Source of the DNA: CAWATZ01 sp963784995
Lineage (GTDB): Bacteria > Planctomycetota > Planctomycetia > Gemmatales > Gemmataceae
Assembly: GCA_963784995.1 (NCBI GenBank)
Contig: CAWATZ010000002.1
Span: 1,550,001 to 1,614,000, forward strand
Reading direction: 5' to 3'
Length of the DNA stretch: 64,000 nt
This document shows, piece after piece, positions 49,601 to 61,600 of the stretch. The position numbers were made by a program, and so were the translations under genes. Numbering within the stretch: the stretch's first letter is position 1; every line of letters begins with the position of its first letter. Below the pieces are notes generated by a model that saw only the letters and a list, made by a program, of their open reading frames with translations, searched no databases and was not told where the DNA came from.

Positions 49601-52600
49601 CGGTATTCTGACCAAGGCGGGACCTGGAACGTTGGTGCTGGCCAACAACGCTAACACCTATACCAGCCTGACGTTTATCAATGCCGGCATTATTCAGGTG
49701 CAAGGCGTCACGACCACGCCGATGGGCACGGCGGCGACCGCCGCCGTTGTTGCCAACGGGGCTGCGGTCCAGATCCTGGCAGCCACTGCGACCGTTCCCA
49801 AAGCCCTGGTCCTCAACGGCAACGGCCCGGACGGCTCCGGCGCCCTGCGCATCCTTGCCGGCAGCGGCAATGTCACCTTGAGTACGGCGATCACCCTGCA
49901 AAGCAACAGCAGCATTGCCGCCGACGCGGGCACTACGCTGACCGACACTGGTGCGCTCGGCGGCATCGCCAACCTCACCAAGCTTGGCGCGGGCACGGTG
50001 GTCTTCAACGCGGCCAGCACCATTGCCGGCAACATCACTGTCTCCAACGGCATTGCCAACGTCCAGAACGCCACCGGCCTCGGCCTGGTCAGCGGCAGCG
50101 TCACGGTCAGCAGCGGCGCCAGTCTCCAGATCCAGGTCACGGTCGGCGGTAAGCAGTTGACGCTCAACGGCACGGGCTTCGGCAATACCGCCACCCAGAG
50201 CGGCGCACTGGGTGAAGGCGCTCTCGTCGCCGTTGTCGCCAGCGCCTCCTGGACCGGCAACGTCACCCTGAACTCCGGCACGACAGTCGGTGCGGCGAAC
50301 ACCTTTACGCTCACGCTCAGTGGCGTCGTCAGCGGCACCGACCTGACCAAGGTCGGTCTCGGCGGCGTCACGCTCCTGGCCGCGAACACGTTCACCGGCA
50401 ACGTCTCCGTCAACGCGGGCACCCTGACCCTGTCCAACACCAACGCCTATACCGGCACGACCACCATCAGCGGCGCCGCGATCAATGGCACCTTCACCGG
50501 CGGGACACTCGTCCTGAACCTGCTCGGGACAGCGACAGGCTCGAGCGGCTTCACGATCAACCAGAACAGCACACTGACGCTGGACAACACGCAGATCAAC
50601 AACACCAGCCGCATCAGCGCCACAGCCCCGATCACGTTGAACACCGGTACTCTGAACTTCCTGGCGATGAACGTCGCCGGCGTCTCGTCGAGCCAGTCAG
50701 TCGGCACCATCACGCTGGCCAGCGGCCAGTCCACCATCAACTCCGGTTACACCGCAGTGCCAGCCGCGGGCGCGACTTCCGTGCTGACCAGCGCCGGCCT
50801 GAATCGCAACCCTGGCGCGACTGTCAACTTCGTCGGCGGCGCAAGTAACGTTGCGCCGCTTGGCGTGGCCAACAACTACCTCAACCTGAACACCCTCGCA
50901 GGGCTCGCCACTGGCACCTTTACGTTGACTTACAACGGCCGGACTACGGCTGCCATTCCCCTGGCGGCTACGATTCCCGCCACCGGAGCGTCCGAGTCAG
51001 GCAATACGGTGACCATCGTCGCGCCGAATAGCTTCTCCGTCGGTCAACAGATAACCATCGCCGGGATGACCCCCGCGACTTACAACATCACCGCCACAGT
51101 CACCAGCGCCAGTGCCACACAGTTTACCTATACGGATGCCACGGCAGCCATCGCAGCTTCGACGGTGGGGGGAACCGCCGTTCTCACCCCCCTGTCCCTG
51201 GCGGTAGCGATCCAGTCGGCGCTTGGCGCGCTCACCAACGTTGGGTCCGGCATCAACGGCACCAATGCTAACGGCGACAGCAATTTCCAGGTGACGGCGC
51301 CAAATGCGAATACGATTGCCATCTCGCTCGTGAACCAACTCGCCGGCTCAACCCTGCCGATCACGTTGACCCCGACGGGCGTCACGGGCGGCTCGCTGTT
51401 CATGCTCAACCCGACGGGAGTTTCCAGCCAGGTCCTGTTCAGCAACCTGTCGGCAACTCCGAGTACGACCACTCCGTTGCAGTTCGTTGGCAACCAGGGT
51501 AACATCCTCCAGTACGCTGAGGTCAACGGCGGCGCCAACACGGGCGACTTTGCGACTTACGGCTCCACCGGCATCACTGCCTTCCAGAATTACCTCGTTC
51601 AGGCGATTCCCACGGCGACGACCTCGACAACGTTAAATGGCGGCGCGGCCGACATCGTGAAAGTGACGACCAACAACAGCACCGGCACCGCAGTCACCAT
51701 CACTGCGAGCGCTAACCAGACGATCGGCGCCCTGGTGTTCGCCAACACCAACCTGGGCAACAACGCCGCTGCAACCACCGACAACTCCCAGATCAATCCG
51801 ACTGGTTCGCTGAGCATCGCCTCCGGCGCGATCCTGACCTTGAGCAGCAGCAGCAGCACTAACTCGTCTAACACAGTGAGCCTCGGAGCGGGCACGGGCG
51901 GCGACCCATTCAACCTGAGTGGGGAAACGATCCTTTTCCAGAACGCCCAGGGGACCGGCAACACGAACTTTAACGGCCCGATCAACGGGACTGGCAGCCT
52001 GGTAATCGCCGGGAGCAATTCGGTCTTCCTGAGCACCACGCCGAACACCTATTCGGGCGGGACGACGCTCAACAGCGGAACAGTGATCAGCGGGAATGCC
52101 GCGAATAACGGCGCCGGCAATTTTGGCATTGGCCCGATTACTCTTGTCGGCGGCTCATTTAACCCCAACGGCGGTCAGCAGGTTTACAGCAACCCCGTTA
52201 ACCTCAACGGAGCAGTCACGTTTGCAGGCGGGCAGAACTCTGTCTTCACCGGACCAATTACCCTTGTTGGCAACAGCTACCTGACAGCGACCAACAATGC
52301 TCTCTTTGAGGGCGTCGTCAGTGGTTCAGGGTCCCTGGCCGTGGTAGCCGGCGGGAACTCAGTTTTCCTCAACAACGCCAACACCTACACAGGTGGGACG
52401 ATTCTGACAGGTGGAACGCTTCAGCTCGGTACGAATCTCGCACTCGGCGCAGGATCTTTGCTGATTGGAGGAGGCACGCTCGACGCGACGACTGCTCTCG
52501 CAGTCAACAACACGATCAACTTGTCCAACGTCACGTTCACCATCGGCAACAGCGGCCAGGGGTTCAACGTCAGCTTCACGGGACAGGTCAACCTGATCGG

Positions 52601-55600
52601 CAGCAACACCATCGCGGTTTCCAACACCGGAATTACTTCGTTCTCGGGGCTAAGCGACGGCGTTAACGGTTCGGGCGGCGCTGTGATTTTTAACACGGCT
52701 GCCGGGATCGTCCAGCTCCAGGGAACGAACACCTTTACTGGCGGCACGACGATTAGCAACGGTACACTGATCGTTACCGGGAGCAATGCGCTGGGTATCG
52801 GGCCATTGAGCCTCACGGGCGGCACGGTCCTCTCCAACTCTGGCGCTGCTTCAATCACCAATCCGGTGCTGGTCAACGGCACCACGGTTGTCAGTGGCAC
52901 AAACGCGATCAACCTCACCGGGACTGTTACCCTGCTGAACAGCAGCCAGCTCACCGTGAACGACACGGCTGGCCTGACGATTTCCGGAGCCATTACCGAA
53001 AGCGGCGGCAGCAGGGCGTTGACTGCCGCCGGCACCGGCAGCCTGACGTTGTTCAACCCCAATCTTTATTCGGGTGGAACGATCCTGAACGCGGGAGCCG
53101 CGACGGGCGCTGGCACGCTGATAGTGGGCAACAATGTTTCCGGCGTCAACGCCCCCACGACTGCCCTGGGCACGGGCGGCATTACGCTGACGGCCGGCGT
53201 CTTGCAGGCCAACGCACCGCTGACACAACTCGGCGCTGGCCCCGTCACCTTGAATGGCACCAGCCCGGCAACTGTTGCGTTCACTGGCAGCGCCATCACG
53301 CTAGCCGGTGCTGTTACCGCGTCGAACAGTCCGGTGTTGCTGCTTAACACTCTGGTCACTCTCACTGGAGCTGTTAGCGGCAACGTTCCGGTGGTACTCT
53401 CGAACACTCCGCTCCCCACTGTGAGTGGGAGTTTGACAGCTATCGGCAACCTGATTCTCACGAACACCGACTCATCGACCAGCACCATCACCATCAACGG
53501 CGGCTCGCTGACTCTGAGCGGCGGCGGCAACCTGAGCGCCATTACCGGTGTGACGGTGAACACCAGTGGCGCTCTGACGTTAGACAACACTACCACCAAC
53601 AATACCACTCGCATTCTTGCGGCCTCCCCTGTCACGCTGAACGGCGGCGCCATCAACTTCCTCGGCAGCAGCACGGCTGCCTCCAGCCAGACGTTCACTG
53701 GGGCGCTGACGCTTGGGAGCGGCAACTCGACGGTCTACGTCTCCAATGGCACAGGCCAGACCGCCAACCTTACCTTTGGGAGCTTGGTCCGCAACGCGGG
53801 AGCCACTGTCAACTTCACCGCCGGGGTGGGGCAGACCCTTGGCGGTTCTCCCAAGGTCGTTTTTACGACCGCACCCACCGCGCCCACGCTTACCAACGGC
53901 ATCCTTCAGGGCGCCACCACGACGGATGCGACCACATTCGCGGGCAACACGACCGGCTTCAACCTCGCTAACTATGGCGCCAATGGCGTCGTCGCCCAGA
54001 CAACCTACACCGCGCTGCCGGCCTCGGGCGCCGGCGCCGCCACCAACTACATCGCAACCGCCTCGACCGCGCTGACCGCCAGCGAGTCGGTCAACGCACT
54101 CCTCATCGTCGGCAGCGGCATCACGGTCAGCGGCAACAGCGGCAGTATCCTGACACTGACCACCGGCGCGGTAGCCAGCACAGGCACAGGCAACATGGTG
54201 TCCGTGCCCACTCTGGCCCTGGGTGGGGTGGAAGGACTTTTCCTCGGTAACAGCGGTTCCAGCATGACGGTTTCCAGCACTGTCAGCGGAACGGCCGGTT
54301 TGACGGTCGGCGGGGCTGGTACTCTCACGCTCAGCGCGGTCAACCCGTCGCTCACCGGCGGCGTGACGCTGGCGGGAGGCACGCTCGGTGTGGGAACCAT
54401 CAACTCCATCCCGGCCGCGAACACCCTGACGCTGATCGGCGGCACGTTCCAGGCCGCCTCCTCCTACCCGGCGAACACGGCTCTCATTCTGGCCAACCCG
54501 CTCACGTTCAACAACAGCGTGGTGACATTCGCTGGCGCCAATCCCATTCTCTTCAACAGTGCCGCAGCCAGCGCCATCACGCTGAACGGCGCCAACAACC
54601 TGATCACGGTCAGCAACACAGGGGGAACCAATCTGGCCGGCCAGATTGTCAACGGCGCCACGGCAGGAAACCTGAGCAAACTCGGCGCCGGAACCTTGTA
54701 CCTGACGGACACGGCCGGGACGGCAAGCACGTACACCGGCCAGACCACGGTCATCGGTGGCGCCCTCAACGTCCAGAGCGCCTCGGGCCTGGGGACCAGT
54801 GCCAATGTTGTCGTTGCCAGCGGGGCTGCTCTTCAACTCCAAGGCGCGGCCAACCTGGGCGGCTTTACCATGAACCGGCCGCTCTTCCTGTACGGCTCCG
54901 GCGTCAGTGGCAACGGGGCTCTGGAAAACGTCTTTGGCACGAATGTCTTCAGTGGCCTCACCGCGCTCAACGGCAGCGCCACGCTCGGCGTCGATGCCGG
55001 GGAATTGCAGCAGGGCGCCGTGATGAGCGGCCCCGGGATGCTCACCAAGGTCGGCGGCGGACTCCTGCTCCTTACACAGGCCAACACTTATTTCGGCGGG
55101 AACGTCCTCAGCAACGGGATCGTGGAGATCACGGCGTCCGCCTTTGCACTGGGTTCAGCCGCGGCCGTGACCACTGTTCAGAACGGCGCGACCCTGTTCG
55201 TCAACAATGCTGCCGGGCAGTTTGGGGCATACATGCTGAACCTCAGCGGCACGGGTTACGCGGGCTTCAATCTCGCCGGCGCCCTTCTCTTCAACCAGGC
55301 CACGACCTATGACGGCAACATCATCCTGAACCCCGGGACCACCATCGGAGTTACCGCAGGGGTGGCCAACCTGGATGGGATCATCAGCGGCGCTGCCGAC
55401 CTGGTCAAGGTCGGCGCCGGGACGTTGAACCTGCTGGCCAACAGCACCTACACCGGGAACACCGTGGTCAACGGCGGCACCCTGCAATTGCAGGGCAGCC
55501 TCACCCAGGGCGGCGGCACGATCCTGAACACGTCGGGCATCATCGTCAACCCCGGCGCCACCCTGACGCTGGACAACAGCAATGCCACGGTCAGTGCCTC

Positions 55601-58600
55601 CTTCGCGAACCGCATCACCGCTTTCGACCCGGTGACTCACAAACCTACTACACCCTTGACCCTCAACGCCGGAACATTCAACTTCATCGCCAATCCCGGC
55701 GTGGGCTCGGCGCCCCTGAGCAACGGCCAGCAGATCGGCACGATCACGCTCGGCCCGGGCCAGTCCACCATCCAGGTCGGTTACGCCACGGCCCCGGTCT
55801 CCGGCACTGTCTCGGCGCTGACGTCGACCAGCCTGGCTCGCAGCCCGGGCGGCACGGTCAACATCCTTGGCAACGCGGGCGGAACCGTTGCCGTGGGCAC
55901 CGGCGCCAATCGGCTGACCTTCTCGACCCCACCAGCGACGACCGGCGACAACGGCGGCATCCTGCCTTATGCCATGGTGAACTCCACCGATTTCGCCACC
56001 TACAACACGACGATCAACACTGTCACGAACTTCACCGGCTACGTGTCCTCGATCGTCGGCGCCCAGCCGGGCGACACCGTCAAACTCTCGGGCCCCCAAT
56101 CGCTCACAGGCGACACAACCATCAACGCCCTGCTGATGATCAACGGCGGCGTCGGCGAGGCTGGCTATACCTTGACGATCGCCAGCGGCGCCGTGGCGAC
56201 AGTCACCGGCGCCAGCAACATCCTGGGCGGGACGTTGGCCTTCGGCACGCAGCCGGCCATCCTGACCACGGTTGCCGGCGATACCATGACCATCAACAGC
56301 ACGATCACCGGCAGCGGCGGCCTGACTGTCGCCAGTCCAGCCGCCGCAGGCAGTATCGGCGCCGGCAACGGCATTCTGCAGATCGGCAACCCCAACAGCT
56401 ACACAGGCGGGACCTGGCTTGCCGGCGGAGTGCTGCTGATTGGCAACAACACAGCCCTTGGCAGCGGCACGCTGACACTGATCGACGGCACCCTCCAGGC
56501 CGCCGCCGCGGTGACCCTCAGCAACCCGGTCGCCCTGAATAACAGCAGCGTCACTATCAGCGGCAGCAACAACCTCACGTTCAGCGGGCCGATCACCCTG
56601 ACCGACACCAACATGGCGGCCGACATCTTCGCCAACACGCTCGCCGTCACCAATACGGCCCTGACAACCCTGTCGGGCAACATTAGCGGGGCCGGCAGCC
56701 TGCTCCTCGCTGGAGCGGGCGACGGCTACCTGAACCAGACCGGCGCGAGCGCCGTGGTCATTTCGGGCAATAACTCGAGTTATTCCGGCAACACCTACCT
56801 GACCGGCCCCAGCGTGGTGGCTGCGAGCAGCAATGCGTTCGGCACCGGGACGCTGATTCTGACGACCGGCAGCCTGTTCGCGGAAGCCGGCGGCTTGACG
56901 CTGTCCAACAACCTCGTTCTCAACGGCAACTTCACGCTGGGCGGCAGCAGCTACACCGCCATGGGCACGGGCAGCAGCAGCAATGCCAACTTCATTTTCA
57001 GCGGCGTCGCCCTGCTGACGCAGGTGTTCCTCAGCCTCACGCCGCCCTCTCTGTTAAACCTGCCGCTGGTCAACTTGCTTCTCACCGTCTTGAACACTTC
57101 GACGTTCAGCGGCAACGTGAGCGGCCCCGGCGGTCTGACGGTGGCCGGTCCCGGCAACCTGGTGCTGAACGGCAGCAACACTTACGCGGGCGGCACGATC
57201 CTCAACTCCAGCGCCGGCGGACTTGTTGCCAGTTTCTACAGCGGCGAAACTGCCACAGCCGACACGAACGCGCTCGCCAGCCCGACTTTCAATGGGACAC
57301 CGACGGCCACGCGCATCGACCCGTCGATCAATTATCCCACCAATGGCAGCGGACTCAGCGCCAGCGCCGCGGCCACCGGAATCGGTGGGGCGCCAGGCGC
57401 CCGGCCGCGCTGCCGGCCGGCGTGGCCGTCACGACCGTGGCCATGCTGGAAAACGGCTACGTGAACATCACCATCCCAGGAACCTACACGTTCTACACCA
57501 CCAATGACGATGGCTTGACCTTGCTCATTGACGGCAACGTGGTCATCAACAACGATAGCACCAATAGCACCGTCACGGGTGTGGCGGTGACCCTGGCGGC
57601 CGGACTGCACACCATCCAGGACCGGATGAGCCAGAATGCCGGCGGCGCCTCCAATCTGATTTCCTACTCCGGACCGGATACCAACGGCCAGGAGGTGGCT
57701 ATCCCCTCCAACGTCCTCACATTGGCTCTGGGAACGGCGGGCACACTTAGTGCGGGCAGCAGCAACGCGCTGGGCAGCGGTCCGGTGTTCCTCTCCAACG
57801 GCGTGTTCAACAACACGGCCGGCAGCACCATGACACTGAACAACCAGGTGGCGCTGGCGGGCGGCCCGCTGCCGGTCGTGCTGACGGGCAACGCCATCAA
57901 CCTCGCGGGCCTGAACTTCCTGAGCGGCAATACCACCCTGTCAGTCAACAACACGACCACGATCAACAACGACTTCGCCGGCTCGTCGGCCTTGACCTTG
58001 ACCAACCAGACCGTGGTCGCGGGAGGAACCACCTATGCCGGCACGACCGGCAACCTGGTCGTGGCCGCGCCCCTTTCCCTGTCCGGGCAGGTGACGGTCA
58101 ACTCCGGTAAGATGACCCTGAGCGGCAACGGCGCTCTGCCCAACATCGCTGCGGCCAACGCTGTGCAGACCATTTCGCTGACCAAGGTTGTCGGCGGCAC
58201 CTTCCAACTCAGTTTCAACGGCCAAACGACGGCCCCCATACCCATTGGTGGCGGAATCATTGCGGTGGGTGCCGCCACTGAGGCGACCAATACAGTCACG
58301 ATCACGACCAGCGCGAATCATAACTTGGTGGTCGGCGAACAAGTCGTGATTTCCGGCGTGACCAATGCTGCTTACAACGGCACTTACACGATCCTTACCG
58401 TGCCGAGCGCCACTACCTTCACTTATACCGATCCCACCTCGGGCCTTGCCGCTTCGACAGTGGCGGGAACGGCGACCCTGCCTCCCGCTACCAATGCCGC
58501 AGCCATCCAGGCCGCCCTCCAGGCCCTGCCCGGCATCGGCGCCAACAACGTCACGGTCACCCCTCTGGCGACCAGTGGCACTGTCAACCAGTATTTCACG

Positions 58601-61600
58601 GTGACGTTCACTGGCGCCCTGGCCGGACTGCCCGAGCCAACGATGACGATCATCAATTCGGGACCTTTGAACGCTTCCGTCAACGTCGTCCGCGTGTCGG
58701 ATTCCACCACCGTTGCGGGCGCTGCCGCTTTGACCATCAACAGCGGCGGCACCGTCACGCTGGACAACACCAGCGTCAACAGCAGCAGCCAGATCAACTC
58801 GTCGGCGCCCATCTCCCTGGGCGGCGGCACGTTGAACTTGCTGGGCAACACCAGTGCGACAACCGCCCAGACTCTGGGTGCCCTCACTCTGACCAGCGGC
58901 AGCTCAACGGTCAACGTCGCCAACAACGGTCAGAACACCTCGCTGACGTTTGCGAGCCTGACACGCAACGCAGGCGCTACCGTCAACTTCACCGCCGGCA
59001 GCGGCCAGACCCTCAATACAACTACCAACCAGATCGTCTTCACCGCCGCGCCTGCGCTCAGCGGCACTACCGACCCGATTATCGCGGGCGCTACCACGAC
59101 GGATGCAAACTTGGCAAACGGCGGCTACAACCTGGCCACCTTGAGCGGCAACAACGTAGTCGCCCAGACCACTTACGCAACCCTGCCCGTCTCCGGCGCC
59201 CTCGCCACGACGACCTACATTGCCACTGCCAATACCACGATCACTACTGCCGAATCGGTCAATGCGCTCCTGATCGTCGGCAATGGTATCACGATTAGCG
59301 GCGCTGCACTCACAATCGGCGCCGGCGGCGTGGCCAGCAGCGGCGGCACGACCACCGGCAACACAATCTCCGCTCCTGTTGCGTTTGGAGCAACGGAAGG
59401 CATCTTCACCACGAACAACGGCACGCTAACGGCCAGCGGCGCCATCAGCGGCACGAATGGCCTGACCGTCTCCGGAGGCGGGAAACTGGCCCTCAACAGC
59501 TCCAACACGGTAACCGGGGCCACGAACCTCAACGGCGGCACGCTGAGCCTGGGCGCCAACAATGCTCCGGCCAGCGGCACGCTCAATCTGGCCGGCGGCA
59601 CGCTCCAGGCGACCATTCCTGTCAATTTGAATAACCCCGTCACCTTGAACAACAGCGCCGTCACCTTCGGTAGCCCGACGGCTTCGAGTGCTATCATCTT
59701 GTCAGGTACGGTGAGTCTCGGTGGCGCGAACAACACGATTAACGTCGCCAACACAGGCGGGACCTTGATCGCGGGGGTCATTCAGGATGCGGCGATCAAC
59801 CCCGCCTACGTGCTGACCCTGACCACCTCCGGGAGTTCGGCAGTCCTGACCCTGACCGGCGCGAACACCTTTACCGGCCTGGCCAACATCGCCAGCGGCG
59901 TCGTCAACATCCAGAACAGCACCGCTCTGGGTCAGGGCGCCAGCACCGCGGTGGCGGGCAACGTCAGCAGCGGCACCACCGCCCCCGTCGTTCTCAACTC
60001 GCCGGCCGGAGCGCTGGTCGGCCCCAACGCGACACTCCAGTTGCTGGGCGGCATCACGGTGGGGAAGCAGATCACCCTCGTCGGCGGGACCCTGGAGAGC
60101 GTCCTCGGCACCAACGTGCTGAGCACCAACGGCCTCGTCACCCTGAACGCTTCCAGCACAATCCAGGTGGATGCCGGTCAGTTGACGGTCAGCGGCAACG
60201 TGAGCGGGGCCTGCGATCTCACCAAAGCAGGCAACGGTACGCTGGTCCTGGCTGGCTTGAACAACACGTACGTCGGCCAGACCAACGTCAACGCCGGCAT
60301 CGTGCAGCTCACCACGGTGGCGGCCGAGACAACGGCATCGACTCTCGGAATGCCGACGGGCAGCGCCGTGGTCGCCGCTGGCGCCACCCTGCAAGTCAGC
60401 CCCGCGGCCGCGACCACCTTTGTGAGCAAACAGGTCGTGATCAACGGCTCGGGTCCAGGCGGCAGCGGCACGGGCGGCACGGGCATGGGTCTGACGCTTT
60501 CCACCCTGCTCTACGGCACCGGGGCCTTTGAGAACACCACCGCCTTCGCCAGCACCTGGACCGGCAACTTCATCATGAACGCCTCGGACGCCACCCTCAA
60601 CAACACGGCGGCCGCGGTCTTCACCCTCACGGGCGCCATCAGCGGTGCGGGTGGGCTCACCAAGGTCGGCATCAGCACGGGCACGATCGCCATTGCCGGC
60701 ACCGACACCCAGACGGGGGCCATCACCGTGAACTCCGGCACCCTGACCGTCAACGCCGTCGGCAACGTGCAAAGCAGCTCCGGCGTGTCCGTGAACGTGG
60801 GCACCACACTGACACTGGACGACAGCGCTTCGTACAACCTCCTGAGCCGGCTCAACACCTCGATTCCCATCACCCTCAACGGCGGCACGTTCGGCTTGCT
60901 GGGCAACAACACGGCCGGGGCGCTGTCGGCGGAAACGGTCGGTCCGATCACCCTGAACTCGGGGCAATCAACCATCTTCTCGCAAAGCGGCTCGGGGCAA
61001 GGGGCCCTGGCGTCGCTCACCAGCGTCAGTCTGAACCGGGTCGAAGGCGCAACTGTATCCTTCACTGCGAGCGGCCCCGCGGGCACAGCAGTGGCCGGCC
61101 TCAACCAGAACCTGGGCAGTTCCAGCAACCAGATCCTCTTCAATAGCTTTGTCGGCGATTCCGGGCTGGTCAACGGCATCCTCCCGTATGCCACCGTGAC
61201 ATCGCTCGGCGTCGCGCCTCTGGACTTCGCCACCTCTGGGACCACCGGCATTGCCGCCTACACGAATTACGTGACCTCGATCGACATCGCCGGCCCCACC
61301 AGCAACGTCCGGCTGACGACGGGCGAAACGCTGGCCAGCAACAAGGTGATCAACTCTCTGCTGATCGTCGGCAACAACGTGGTGACGCAGAACAACTTCA
61401 CGCTGAACATCGCCAGCGGTGGTTTCGTCACGACCGACCTGACGGCGAGCACAACCAACATGACTGGCGGGACACTGGATTTCGGCTCGTCGGAAGGCAT
61501 CATTGTCACGAACACCGTCGGGAATGTCCAGCAAACCATCAGCAGCGTCCTCAGCGGCAGCGGCGGCGTCACGATCGCCACCCCAACCAACACGCCGGCC

